A stretch of 64,000 nt of DNA from CAZSHG01 sp964459995 (GTDB lineage: Bacteria; UBP14; UBA6098), in assembly GCA_964459995.1 (NCBI GenBank), contig CAYWOR010000006.1, positions 102,792 to 166,791 of the forward strand. The letters are read 5' to 3'. This document shows positions 28,521 through 37,636 of this stretch, piece after piece. Both the position numbers and the translations under genes were made by a program. The notes under the pieces were generated by a model that saw nothing but the letters and a program-made list of their open reading frames with translations, searched no databases and was not told where the DNA came from. Every line of letters starts with the position of its first letter. Position 1 is the first letter of the stretch.

Positions 28521-29795
28521 ATGAATATAAAATCTTCCCATAAAATTATCGAGGGATTAAGAGCGCTGAGCGGGTTTCTGTTCGCGGCTCTCTGTCCTAT
28601 GGGGCATGTATTCGGCTATTCCGCGCTTACTCTCGGAATTCCCACACTCTTTTTTCCACGCAACCATAGAGAAAATCCGCTTCCGAAACGCTATTTATAC
28701 ACAATCTTCTTGGTTTTCTTCTTGTGGGGCGCAATTCTGAGTCTTTTTGTCGCAGAAAATAGAGTGGCCGCGTTCACGACGCTTTTTTCCTACTTCGCTC
28801 ATTGGACATTGCCCTTTATGCTCGGGTATTCCATTTCGAGCCGGTATAGTCTTCGGATAATATTTGTTTGGATTGCCTCGCTTCTGTTATTAGGACTTGT
28901 TTCTCTCATGCCCTATCTTGGCCTTTTCGAAGCCGCAAAACTTAGCAGTGAAGGGCTTTTGAAAGGGCTTCACACGCATATCCAATTTGGGACACTCCTT
29001 CTCATCGCCCTACATCTTTTGCTTGGGATGTTTCTTACTGCCAAAATCGAGATGAGGAAAACCTATATTTTCGGCTTTTGTGGGCTTATTTGCGCATTTA
29101 TGATCCTTCTTACCGGAAGCCGTGGGGTTTGGTTTGCAATGGTATTTTCGATATTCGGCGCATTCGTTCATTCGGCGATTGCGCGAAGACGACGCAGGCT
29201 TTCGTTGATATTTTTAACTCTAACGCTTTTAGCCGCTGTAGTTTCGATCGCACTTTTTCCGCAGGTTCGCTATAGAATCGACCGGACATCCGCCGAAGAC
29301 CCGAGTTATATTTTTCGCCGAAACATGGCTATTATGGCGGGAATGATCATCTCCGACCAGCCTTTCACAGGCATTGGCCCGGGGCAGGTTACCTTCGCGA
29401 AGGAATATTACGACCTGATGGATGATTGGGATTTGCCTGTCGAAACCGGATACCTTCAAAAAAAACATCTCCACGATATGTATCTTCATATCACATCGGA
29501 GTTTGGTTTCCCGGGGCTGGTTATGTTTTTGGGGATTATCGGTGGACTGATTTGGCTTGCGGTTCACTCGATAAGAAAGAACCGGGGTTTGGAAAAGGGG
29601 CTATCCTATGGCTTTCTTTGGGCAGTTATTGGTGTTGGAATCGGGGAATTGCTCGATTGTTTGCTTCGTGGCCCTCCTGTTGCGATGGAATTATTTTTTA
29701 TCGCCGGGCTGATAGCCGGAATAACTGCAGATGTCGGCTCTGAAAATCTTTCGGCGAATGCCGCCACTGAGAACAAGAATCCAACACGAATATGA
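28521..29795 (+). CDS. O-antigen ligase/polymerase family membrane protein (WzyC/WaaL)
   Basis: 424 residues with about eleven transmembrane helices. Family marks are the TGSRGVWFAM motif in the middle, the large periplasmic loop with GIGPGQ and HLHDMYLHI, and two further helices at the end. Members either polymerise O-antigen repeat units or ligate the finished glycan to lipid A-core or to protein at the periplasmic face. I cannot tell which from sequence. No sugar-nucleotide or glycosyltransferase genes surround it; a GT39 enzyme lies 8 kb away on the other strand. Its start lies just beyond a terminator hairpin whose 3' arm supplies the only Shine-Dalgarno-like sequence, so translation may depend on that hairpin being open. 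Confidence 0.85.
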   Translation: MNIKSSHKIIEGLRALSGFLFAALCPMGHVFGYSALTLGIPTLFFPRNHRENPLPKRYLYTIFLVFFLWGAILSLFVAENRVAAFTTLFSYFAHWTLPFMLGYSISSRYSLRIIFVWIASLLLLGLVSLMPYLGLFEAAKLSSEGLLKGLHTHIQFGTLLLIALHLLLGMFLTAKIEMRKTYIFGFCGLICAFMILLTGSRGVWFAMVFSIFGAFVHSAIARRRRRLSLIFLTLTLLAAVVSIALFPQVRYRIDRTSAEDPSYIFRRNMAIMAGMIISDQPFTGIGPGQVTFAKEYYDLMDDWDLPVETGYLQKKHLHDMYLHITSEFGFPGLVMFLGIIGGLIWLAVHSIRKNRGLEKGLSYGFLWAVIGVGIGELLDCLLRGPPVAMELFFIAGLIAGITADVGSENLSANAATENKNPTRI

Positions 29796-29817
29796 TTCGT
29801 ATATTATAAGGAATAGG

Positions 29818-30495
29818 ATGTCATTTTTCAGACTCGCCGCTTTCGATTCGAATGTTTTCGGGCATGTTTTGTCGATTCCGCTCGAAACTTCGCAGACCGA
29901 GCCTGCACTCATTTCGGGTGGATCTTCGCAATTTCCCGATCCGCTTTTTTTGAAACAGGTTCACGGTGGCACCATTCATCTTGTCCGAGGGATAGATCAT
30001 AATCGTCCCGCGCCGGGAGCTTTTGGCGACGGCATTTTCACCGATATTCCGAGATTCCCCGTAATGGTTTTCACCGCCGATTGCATTCCATTAATTATCG
30101 CATCGGAAAGTCCCCTTTTTATCGGGGTTGTGCACGCCAGCTGGCGAAGCGTCGCAACAGGAATCATCGAGAACACTGTAAAACTCCTCGCCGAAGGTCT
30201 TTGCGGAAAACCTTCGCAATTTTCGTGTTTTATGGGACCGTGTATTCTCGGTGAGGATTACGAAGTCGGCGCAGAAGTTGCGATACGATTCCCAGAAAGC
30301 ATTCGTGATATTGGCGGAGGCAAATTCATGCTCGATCTTCCCTGCGAAGTTCGCAGACGATTACTTCGGCTCGGAGTGCCGGAGAAATCAATTTCGATGC
30401 CGCCCCTTTCGACATTCCGCGAGAGATGGCTCCCTTCCTATCGCCGCGAGGGCGATGCCGCCGGACGAATCGAGACTGTTGTCTGGATCGAATAA
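29818..30495 (+). CDS. YfiH/LACC1-family purine nucleoside phosphorylase-like (polyphenol oxidase) protein
   Basis: 225 residues. The ATG at 29818 is chosen over upstream in-frame starts because AAGGA precedes it and the family begins here. Zinc ligands of the family are present: His49 in QVHG, Cys89 in TADC and His106 in HASWR. GPCI and the C-terminal SYRREG are also conserved. Characterised members act on purine nucleosides (adenosine deamination, phosphorolysis), and some oxidise phenolics. The usual CT before the FxSYRR motif is replaced by PLST, and HAGWR by HASWR; neither removes a metal ligand. Cytoplasmic. Follows the O-antigen gene after 22 bases. Confidence 0.88.
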   Translation: MSFFRLAAFDSNVFGHVLSIPLETSQTEPALISGGSSQFPDPLFLKQVHGGTIHLVRGIDHNRPAPGAFGDGIFTDIPRFPVMVFTADCIPLIIASESPLFIGVVHASWRSVATGIIENTVKLLAEGLCGKPSQFSCFMGPCILGEDYEVGAEVAIRFPESIRDIGGGKFMLDLPCEVRRRLLRLGVPEKSISMPPLSTFRERWLPSYRREGDAAGRIETVVWIE

Positions 30496-30502
30496 TTTCG
30501 CC

Positions 30503-30531
30503 TTGCCTAAGAGATACTGCAATTGTATCTT
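30503..30531 (+). promoter_or_regulatory. Promoter of the DUF4140/DUF4139 gene
   Basis: TTGCCT (30503-30508), 17-base spacer, TATCTT (30526-30531), 30 bases before the ATG at 30562, which is preceded by AAAGGAGATAT. Confidence 0.55.
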
Positions 30532-30561
30532 CTATTATCGTTTTTTCCTGAAAGGAGATAT

Positions 30562-32187
30562 ATGAAAAAGCATCTTCTACTCGGGCTTTTAGCCGCAGTT
30601 TCGCTTTTTGCGGTGAGTTCGAGCATAGACCGTGTGGTCGTTTTCCCCGACAGAGCTACTGTTGTGCGGAAAGCGAGCATCACAATCCCCTCCTCCGGAG
30701 AGCATGATTTCGAGATTCCAGGAATCCCGCCTTCCGCGGACGCATCGACAGTGCGCCTTTCCGGCTCGGGCACCGGTGGATTAACCTTCGGTGCTGTGCA
30801 GATGACAAAGAATTATCTTCCCCCCGACAGCGGCAGAATCGCGCAGATAGAGGAGCGTCTGAAAGTCATCGCCGACGAACTTGAAGCGTTGACACAGCGC
30901 AGACAAGCTCTCGAAATTGAGCGGTTATATCTGAGTAAAATCGGCGATATATCAGCCGGCGCGGCGACTTTCGAGATTCGCTCGGGAAGTGTTAATCCGC
31001 AGGGCTACAAACAGACCTTCGATTTCCTCGAACGCGAGCTTTCCGGCCTCGCGGATAGGCAGGTCGCCCTCGCCAAGCTCGAACGCGATCTCAAAGAAGA
31101 ACGCACGCGGCTTCAGCGCGAACGGCAGAATCTCGGTTACGGGGAGGATAAAGGCTACATCGCTAATTTCACAATTAAAAGCACAGCCGCCGGAAAAGCC
31201 GATGTCGAACTGTCATACACGGTTTGGAATGCCGGATGGTCGCCCTCCTACGACGCCCGCAATGATTCCGAAAAGGGAACTGTCGAACTGACCTATTATG
31301 GCCAAGTTCGCCAGCGTTCCGGCGAGGATTGGAACAGGGCTAAAATCACACTCTCTACCTCAAGACCGGCTCTGGGGGCTATCGCGCCTGAGCTCGACCC
31401 ATGGTATTTGAGTATTTATGAGCCGCCTCAAGTAACTTATCGCGCCTCCGCAAAAATGGCCTCGCCTGCCCCTGCCCCACCTATGGCTATGGCTGATATG
31501 GCCTTCGCGGAAGCCGAAGAGCCTGCGCCGTCCGGAATTGGCTATTCTTCGGCTGAGGCCGTAACCAGCGGCGGCGGAAGCGTGAATTTCGAGATACCCG
31601 GCAGAGTGGACATTCCTGCGGATAATAGCTTGAAAAAGCTATCTGTCGGCATCTTCATCTTCGACTCGAAGGAGTCATTCGTTACTGTTCCGAAAATTTC
31701 TGAACTCGCCTATCTACGTGCCAAATTTACAAATACCACCGATTTCCCATTGTTAGCCGGCCCTGTTGCGATTTTTCAGGGGCAGAATTATGTCGGCGAG
31801 TCGAAGACTGATTTCGTTGCACCCGGTGAGGAAATGGAGCTTTCGATGGGAGTCGTGGAGGCGGTCAAGGTCAAACGCACTCTGTTGAAAGATTTCGCGG
31901 CGAAAGGCGGGCTTTTTGGCTCGAAACGCAAACGTGCCTACGGCTACATCACAGAAATCACAAACAACCTCGGCAGAGCCATAAATATCGAGGTTTTCGA
32001 GCAGATTCCGGTGGCCAGAGACAGCAGAATCAGCATCGAAGAGATCGAGTTTGTTCCTAAACTTAAAGAAGAGCCGAATCGCGGGATAGCCAGTTGGAAA
32101 CTCGAGATTCCGGCATCGCAAAAAGCCTCCGCGACGCTGAAATTCATCGTTGCTTACCCGAAAGATATCGAGGTTCAGGGGCTTTAG
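30562..32187 (+). CDS. DUF4140/DUF4139 (mucoidy inhibitor MuiA-like) exported protein
   Basis: 541 residues from ATG 30562, chosen because AAAGGAGA precedes it and a clean signal peptide follows (MKKHLLLGLLAAVSLFAVSS). Residues about 22-100 form the DUF4140 domain (VVVFPDRATVVRKASI), about 100-195 a charged helical coiled-coil segment, and about 205-541 the DUF4139 domain (ELSYTVWNAGWSPSYDAR). Homologues are periplasmic or surface-associated; one was linked to loss of mucoidy, but the biochemical function is unknown. The stop TAG overlaps the convergent Mrp stop by four bases. Confidence 0.85.
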   Translation: MKKHLLLGLLAAVSLFAVSSSIDRVVVFPDRATVVRKASITIPSSGEHDFEIPGIPPSADASTVRLSGSGTGGLTFGAVQMTKNYLPPDSGRIAQIEERLKVIADELEALTQRRQALEIERLYLSKIGDISAGAATFEIRSGSVNPQGYKQTFDFLERELSGLADRQVALAKLERDLKEERTRLQRERQNLGYGEDKGYIANFTIKSTAAGKADVELSYTVWNAGWSPSYDARNDSEKGTVELTYYGQVRQRSGEDWNRAKITLSTSRPALGAIAPELDPWYLSIYEPPQVTYRASAKMASPAPAPPMAMADMAFAEAEEPAPSGIGYSSAEAVTSGGGSVNFEIPGRVDIPADNSLKKLSVGIFIFDSKESFVTVPKISELAYLRAKFTNTTDFPLLAGPVAIFQGQNYVGESKTDFVAPGEEMELSMGVVEAVKVKRTLLKDFAAKGGLFGSKRKRAYGYITEITNNLGRAINIEVFEQIPVARDSRISIEEIEFVPKLKEEPNRGIASWKLEIPASQKASATLKFIVAYPKDIEVQGL

Positions 32188-33038
32188 GCTTTTTTCGCCC
32201 CGACTTTCTCGATAATCCTGCGAATTATCGACATCATCCCGGCAGTGGTTTCGCTGTCGGGATGCGCTTTTACGAAGGGGATTCCAGAATCGGAAGCCAC
32301 CATAATCGAGGGTTCGATTGGCAGTGCGCCGAGAAAATCTACACCCATCTCTAAAGCCGCAGACTCGCCGCCGCCCCTTTTGAAGATGTCTGTGCGTTTA
32401 CCGCAGTCTGGGCAGATAAATCCGCTCATATTCTCGACAATCCCCAATACCGGTATCTTCAGCATTTTCGCAAAACTGACCGTGCGCCTCGCATCCGAAA
32501 GTGCAACATCCTGCGGTGTTGAGACAATAACCGCGCCGTCCATTTCGGGCAAACGTTGAATAATGCTCAGAGGTTCGTCGCCGGTTCCGGGCGGGGAGTC
32601 TATGATGAGAAAATCGAGGTCGCCCCAATCCACCTCGCCGAGGAACTGGTCGATGGCGTTTGCTTTCATCGGGCCGCGCCAGACGACAGGCGTGTCCCCG
32701 GGCGGAAGGAGATTCGCCATGGTGATTATCCGCACACCGTCTTTCACGACGGGTTGGATCATGTTGTTCGGGCCGCCCATTATCTGCATATTCTCTGTGC
32801 CGGCCATTTTGCCGATACTCGGGCCGTGGATATCGATGTCCAAAATCCCGGCAGTATAACCGAGTTCGGCGAGGCCAAAGGCCAAATTCACTGCCACCGT
32901 AGATTTGCCTACACCCCCCTTGCCCGATAACACGAGGATTTTGTGCTCGATCCTGTTCATCGCCTTACGAATCGCGAATTGCGTTTCGATCATCTTTTTG
33001 TGGGCATCTGAGGCTTTATGGGCGTCGTGACTTTCCAT
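32184..33038 (-). CDS. mrp: Mrp/ApbC-type iron-sulfur carrier P-loop ATPase
   Basis: 284 residues. The deviant Walker A GKGGVGKS lies at 39-46, the switch DIDIHGPS follows, DSPPGTGDEP is the family Walker B region, and Cys209 and Cys212 (CPDC) are the pair that bridges a 4Fe-4S cluster between two monomers. Mrp/ApbC/NBP35 proteins hold and hand over Fe-S clusters to apoproteins in the cytoplasm. It lacks the N-terminal DUF59 domain of some Mrp proteins and starts with a His/Lys-rich stretch instead. Convergent with the DUF4139 gene; no iron-sulfur genes nearby. Confidence 0.93.
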   Translation of the reverse strand: MESHDAHKASDAHKKMIETQFAIRKAMNRIEHKILVLSGKGGVGKSTVAVNLAFGLAELGYTAGILDIDIHGPSIGKMAGTENMQIMGGPNNMIQPVVKDGVRIITMANLLPPGDTPVVWRGPMKANAIDQFLGEVDWGDLDFLIIDSPPGTGDEPLSIIQRLPEMDGAVIVSTPQDVALSDARRTVSFAKMLKIPVLGIVENMSGFICPDCGKRTDIFKRGGGESAALEMGVDFLGALPIEPSIMVASDSGIPFVKAHPDSETTAGMMSIIRRIIEKVGAKKA

Positions 33039-33073
33039 ATCGATACTCCATCGAAAAAATTTTACAAGAAGTT

Positions 33074-33101
33074 AATATATCCTAATACTGCCCTTTTTCA
33101 A
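33074..33101 (-). promoter_or_regulatory. Promoter of mrp
   Basis: On the minus strand, TTGAAA (33101-33096), 16-base spacer, TATATT (33079-33074), 36 bases upstream of the mrp ATG. Confidence 0.6.
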
Positions 33102-33124
33102 GATAAAACTTGAGTGCATAGGGA

Positions 33125-33157
33125 TAAAAAAACGGACGAAGCGAACTCCGTCCGTTG
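33125..33157 (-). terminator. Terminator for the upstream minus-strand surface protein gene
   Basis: AACGGAC / GTCCGTT stem with a further ACGGAG-type extension and, read on the minus strand, a run of seven T. Lies 20 bases past the stop at 33178. Confidence 0.8.
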
Positions 33158-33177
33158 GATAGTCGAGTTTATTCCGG

Positions 33178-35286
33178 TTATTTTATAAGAGTTATTTTAC
33201 GTGTAAATTCTGCACCCTGTGCATCAACCGCGCGAAGGAAATAGGTGCCGCTGGGGACTCCCCATCCGTTATCGGAGACGCCGTTCCATACGAAATGATG
33301 TCTGCCTTTTTCGAGATCGGAGCTCACGACCCTGCTGACAACTCTGCCCATAATATCGATCACATCGACAGTGAAATTGCCCGGCTCGTAAACATCGAAC
33401 CAGAAACCTGTCGCGGCGTTGAAGGGGTTCGGGAAATTCCGACCGAGGCGGAAAGTTTCCGGCATCGTAACGCCATTGAGATCAATTTCCGGTATATTGG
33501 CAGGATCGAAGACCGATTCAGGAATCATTACATAATAGACCTCGTTCAGCGTGGTTGTCGTTCCGGTTCCAAGTAACTCACTGAAACCGGCGTAGGTATC
33601 CCGGACAAATGAGAGGTGAATCTTGTCATCGGCTTTTTCGGCAAGTGTCATATCCAACTCGCACCAGCAATCGCCCGGACCGCATCCCGGGGTGTAGGTG
33701 TTGGAGATGTTAATCGGATCGGTCCATTCGATAGTTCCGGCGGGAAGCATACTGCAGAATATTTCCGAGTTCTCGTAATCGGCTTCGCTCACATCAAGAT
33801 AAACCGAACAGCTTGGGCAAAGATCCCAAAGAAGCTCCGAATAGAGCTGTTCCCAGCAGACGAAGATGTCGCCGTCCTCATCTACAGCGACCTGCGGCTC
33901 GATGGAATTGCCGACATAGTTAACTCTGCTGAAGGCGTTGCAGTAGCCGATGGGATCTATAACCACGGTATCCAAACGGCTCGAACCTTCTTTCCAATGG
34001 TAGATAATCGATCTGCACCAAACCGATGTCGAGCAGGAGCCGAAACAGTCGAATTCCCAGCCCTCTTTAGGGCTGATAAGCGCGCCCATCCATACGAGGT
34101 GAATATCGCCATTATTGTCGATAGTTACATTAACATCGATGGGACGAGAATAAACCGGACGATAGACATGAATCGTTTCGGGCGGCACGGTCATAGTATC
34201 CAACTCATAGCCGAGGTAGATCGAATCCTGATAACCGGTATAAATATGGACACCGGGCTGGGTAACAGCTTGCACCGGAGAGAAAGTCTCGCCCATATCT
34301 TCGCTGACTCTGAGAGCTATATATGCCGGATCGAAAAGATTCGCCCATTGTGCTGGATCATCGCAGAAACAGCTGTCATTCAATGTAAAAGTATCGACAT
34401 CGACCCATGCAACTGCAACTTTTGAATTAGTTCCGTCAGTCCATGCGGCCACATCGCAGGTAATCCCATTTTGGTCGTGCGCCAACTCAACCGGAGGTGC
34501 GAAAGTGGCCTCTGTGAATCCAAGCCATTCGGGGGCGATCCAGCCGCGATAAAAGATGACGCTTTGACCGTAATAAATTCCGCCGATAGTAGTGTCGCTT
34601 ATCGATGGCGTCGAAACCATGAAAATCGTTGTATCCAACTGGGCAAGCTTCGGCCATATCGGCTGAACATTCAACCCATATGGTGCATAGGGCGCTGGAA
34701 TCTCAGTCGGATTAACGAAAGCACAGCGGCTTTCACCGCCCATTGCGTAATACATACCGTCATAGGCGACGTTCGTCCCAAGAGTAGTCGAACCGCTCGG
34801 CCTGTCGTGATAGGCAACCGTCGGAACTGTCGAGCTGTTATCGACAGAAATGTTGCAGTATCCGGCATATGCTCTTCCATCGACTCGAATTCCTGTGGAG
34901 CTGTTGCACTCGAAAGAAGAGGAATCGGGATGTTTGTAGTTATAAAAAATCCTACGGTTGCTGAATGTCTCATCGAGGCCGTTCATCCATGCGACATGGA
35001 CACCGCCGTCGGGATCGATGGCGATATTGCGGCCTTTGGTGATGTTATGTTGCATATCGTAGTATGTAACTCCGGCTCGATAGATTGGATAATCATGAAA
35101 TGGCGGATAGTCCGGAGTAGTATCGATTTCCATCGGCGAGAAAAACATAGTGGGGTTCGATGGCCTAAAAATATAGGGATTCGGTGTCGGCGGCGGAAGT
35201 TTTCTCTCCCGTGAATCGGAATCGGCGAACAAAACCGAAGCGAAAAGCAAAACACACAGAGCGAAACAAATGATGCCTTTTTGCAT
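33178..35286 (-). CDS. Secreted beta-propeller-like protein with type IX sorting domain (copy A)
   Basis: 702 residues from the ATG at 35286, chosen because GGAGGAGA lies directly upstream and it gives a normal signal peptide (MQKGIICFALCVLLFASVLFA). The body has repeated blade-like stretches with DPDGGVHVAWMNG, DNNGDIHLVWMG and DEDGDIFVCWEQ, the same spacing expected of a BNR/sialidase-type propeller but without good Asp boxes. The C-terminal 90 residues (LGRNFPNPFNAATGFWFDVYEPG ... GVPSGTYFLRAVD ... KITLIK) are a type IX/Por sorting domain. Most of the length is closely similar to the next gene on the same strand, so they are tandem paralogues. No enzymatic residues recognised. Likely surface-attached. 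Confidence 0.85.
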   Translation of the reverse strand: MQKGIICFALCVLLFASVLFADSDSRERKLPPPTPNPYIFRPSNPTMFFSPMEIDTTPDYPPFHDYPIYRAGVTYYDMQHNITKGRNIAIDPDGGVHVAWMNGLDETFSNRRIFYNYKHPDSSSFECNSSTGIRVDGRAYAGYCNISVDNSSTVPTVAYHDRPSGSTTLGTNVAYDGMYYAMGGESRCAFVNPTEIPAPYAPYGLNVQPIWPKLAQLDTTIFMVSTPSISDTTIGGIYYGQSVIFYRGWIAPEWLGFTEATFAPPVELAHDQNGITCDVAAWTDGTNSKVAVAWVDVDTFTLNDSCFCDDPAQWANLFDPAYIALRVSEDMGETFSPVQAVTQPGVHIYTGYQDSIYLGYELDTMTVPPETIHVYRPVYSRPIDVNVTIDNNGDIHLVWMGALISPKEGWEFDCFGSCSTSVWCRSIIYHWKEGSSRLDTVVIDPIGYCNAFSRVNYVGNSIEPQVAVDEDGDIFVCWEQLYSELLWDLCPSCSVYLDVSEADYENSEIFCSMLPAGTIEWTDPINISNTYTPGCGPGDCWCELDMTLAEKADDKIHLSFVRDTYAGFSELLGTGTTTTLNEVYYVMIPESVFDPANIPEIDLNGVTMPETFRLGRNFPNPFNAATGFWFDVYEPGNFTVDVIDIMGRVVSRVVSSDLEKGRHHFVWNGVSDNGWGVPSGTYFLRAVDAQGAEFTRKITLIK

Positions 35287-35330
35287 CTTCTCCTCCTTAA
35301 TTTTCAATTAATTCAATATCATCAGTTTAA

Positions 35331-35358
35331 ATAATAACCATTTGGCTTTGAAGGTCAA
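35331..35358 (-). promoter_or_regulatory. Promoter of surface propeller copy A
   Basis: On the minus strand, TTGACC (35358-35353), 16-base spacer, TATTAT (35336-35331), 45 bases before the ATG. Confidence 0.6.
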
Positions 35359-35368
35359 GCCAAAGAAT

Positions 35369-35402
35369 AAAAAAAGGGCGAGCCGAAACCCGCCCTTTTT
35401 GT
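35369..35402 (-). terminator. Terminator of surface propeller copy B
   Basis: Perfect stem AAAAAGGGCG (35371-35380) / CGCCCTTTTT (35391-35400), ten-base loop, T-rich on both strands, just past the stop at 35420. Confidence 0.88.
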
Positions 35403-35419
35403 AATGATTGAAGCTAAAC

Positions 35420-37543
35420 TTACTTCATCAAGGTAATCTTGCGAGTGAACTCGTTGCCCTTCGAGTCCGAAGCCCTCAAGAAATATACACCGCTCGGGAC
35501 GAGCCAGCCATTGTCCGACTTGCCTTCCCAAACGAAACGATGCCTGCCTTCGGCAAGCTCTTTGTTCGCCAAACGGCTAACAATGCGGCCGTTAACATCG
35601 ATGACATCGACAGAGAAGCGACCCGGTTCGTAAACGTCGAACCAGAAAGCGGTCGCGGCGTTGAAAGGATTCGGGTAGTTGGAGCCGAGACGGAAACTCG
35701 CGGGCATCGCGACCGGCTGATAGCCGTATTCTTCGATTCCGGTGTTGATCTGCCTGTTGTCATACATCGCGGCAATAGTCGAATCGGTGGGTAACGCGAG
35801 ATATTTGACCTGCGCGAGGCTCGCTGAGCCTTCGTCATATGGAATGAGACCGGCATCGGTATCGATGATGAAGAACATATGGATGTAATCATCGATTCTC
35901 TCGGCAATTGATACCTCGATCTCGCTCTTGCACTCGCCGGGCTCGCAACCGGTGGTGTAGGTGTTTGTGATAAGGAGCGGATCCGACCAATATCCCACGA
36001 GCGGATCATAGCATGCGCCCCAGATTTCGGAATTCTGGAATCCACCGGCGGAAACATCGAGATAGAAGGTATCAGTAACCCACCAATATTCGGAAGCCAT
36101 CTGCTCCCAGAATATTACAACTACGCCGTCCTCGGAGATTGCAACCTGAGGTTCGTAGGAATATCCGATATGGGTAATACCGGCTTCATCCGGGCAACCC
36201 GCACCGCGCCAGATGGGATCGAAAATGACCGTATCGAGAACACCACGGACATCGTCCCAATGGTAGATTATCGACTGGCAGTATGCACCGACTGAACAGG
36301 AAGCCTCACAGCTGAATTCCCACCCCTCATGCGCAGTGAGAATCGCGCCTGTCCAAACAGCGTGAAGCACGCCATCGGGGCTGTAGGCGAGGTTGACATC
36401 GATAGGTCTCGAATAAACCGGCCTCTGAACATGGATCGTATCAGGAGGCGTAACCATAGTATCGAGATACCAACCAAGATATAACGAATCGGGGTAATCG
36501 CTGTAGATATGAAGACCGGGCTGAGTAACAAACTCGCGATCGCTCCAAGTTTCGCCCATATCGGTTGAACGACGGATCATCAAAGCCGCGGCGTCGAAGA
36601 TGCGGGTGTAATAATTTGCTTCTTGACAATAGCAGGTATCGTTGGAAACAGTAGTATCCCAGCGGACATAGGCCATAGCTATCTCGGGGCCATCAGAATA
36701 GGCTGTGATATCACATGTGATGCCGATCTGGTCATCTTCCATCTCCACCGGAGGCGCAAATGTGGCCTCGGTGAAACCATACCATTCGGGGGCGATCCAT
36801 CCGCGATAATAAATGACCTTTTGGCCGTAATAATTGCCGGCGATAGTCGTATCGCTGATAGAAGGGGTGGCCACCATAAATAGAGTGGTGTCGATCTGCG
36901 CAATTTTCGGCCATATCGGCATAACATTCACACCAAAAGGCGCATAAGGAGCGGGGATTGCTGTAGGATTAACGAAAGCACAGCGGCTTTCACCGCCCAT
37001 GGCATAATACATGCCGTCGTAGGCGATATTCGTGCTAAGTGTAGTCGAACCGCTCGGATTGTCGTGGTATGCAACTGTCGGAACAGTCGAGCTATTATCA
37101 ACCGAAATATTACTGTATCCGGCACGTGCCCTGCCATCGACTCTGATTCCCGTAGCGCTATTACACTCGAAAGCTGACGAATCGGGATGTTTGTAGTTGT
37201 AATAAACTCTACGATTGCTGAAGGTCTCATCGAGGCCGTTCATCCATGTGATATGCACACCGCCGTCAAGATCGACCGCGATATTACGGCCTTTGGTGGT
37301 ATTGTGTTGCATGTCGTAGTATGTCACGCCGACCGAATACAGCGGAAGACCGTGGTAGGGGGGGAATGGCGGAATAGTATCGATCGACATGGGTGCGAAA
37401 GAATGCGAAAAATCGACCGGACGTGCCGGAATATAGGGATTTTGATAAACCGGGAATCCATCGTTGATTTTCGCATCGTTGCCGAACAATACGGCCGCGA
37501 ACACAGTCAGTAAGATCAGGCTAATGAAAAATAACCTGCGCAT
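35420..37543 (-). CDS. Secreted beta-propeller-like protein with type IX sorting domain (copy B)
   Basis: 707 residues from the ATG at 37543. Upstream in-frame starts would add 17 charged residues before the signal peptide, whereas AGGAGG lies just before this ATG. Signal peptide about 1-20 (MRRLFFISLILLTVFAAVLF). Architecture and much sequence match copy A: identical runs include YYDMQHN-TKGRNIAVD, CAFVNPT-IPAPYAP and YYRGWIAPEW. It differs mainly in the 300-450 and 560-620 regions. The C-terminal sorting domain (LGSNYPNPFNAATAFWFDVYEPG ... VPSGVYFLRASDSKG) is intact. Function unknown; export and surface attachment are inferred from the tail. Confidence 0.85.
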   Translation of the reverse strand: MRRLFFISLILLTVFAAVLFGNDAKINDGFPVYQNPYIPARPVDFSHSFAPMSIDTIPPFPPYHGLPLYSVGVTYYDMQHNTTKGRNIAVDLDGGVHITWMNGLDETFSNRRVYYNYKHPDSSAFECNSATGIRVDGRARAGYSNISVDNSSTVPTVAYHDNPSGSTTLSTNIAYDGMYYAMGGESRCAFVNPTAIPAPYAPFGVNVMPIWPKIAQIDTTLFMVATPSISDTTIAGNYYGQKVIYYRGWIAPEWYGFTEATFAPPVEMEDDQIGITCDITAYSDGPEIAMAYVRWDTTVSNDTCYCQEANYYTRIFDAAALMIRRSTDMGETWSDREFVTQPGLHIYSDYPDSLYLGWYLDTMVTPPDTIHVQRPVYSRPIDVNLAYSPDGVLHAVWTGAILTAHEGWEFSCEASCSVGAYCQSIIYHWDDVRGVLDTVIFDPIWRGAGCPDEAGITHIGYSYEPQVAISEDGVVVIFWEQMASEYWWVTDTFYLDVSAGGFQNSEIWGACYDPLVGYWSDPLLITNTYTTGCEPGECKSEIEVSIAERIDDYIHMFFIIDTDAGLIPYDEGSASLAQVKYLALPTDSTIAAMYDNRQINTGIEEYGYQPVAMPASFRLGSNYPNPFNAATAFWFDVYEPGRFSVDVIDVNGRIVSRLANKELAEGRHRFVWEGKSDNGWLVPSGVYFLRASDSKGNEFTRKITLMK

Positions 37544-37607
37544 GCTTACTTCCTCCTTGTTTCTGTTTTTTAACTTCATGTTAATTGTTTTCAATCAATA
37601 ATATAAT

Positions 37608-37636
37608 AATATATATTCTTATTTAACGTATCTCAA
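37608..37636 (-). promoter_or_regulatory. Promoter of surface propeller copy B
   Basis: On the minus strand, TTGAGA (37636-37631), 17-base spacer, TATATT (37613-37608). The -35 box lies inside the 3' end of the upstream GT39-TPR gene. Confidence 0.5.
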
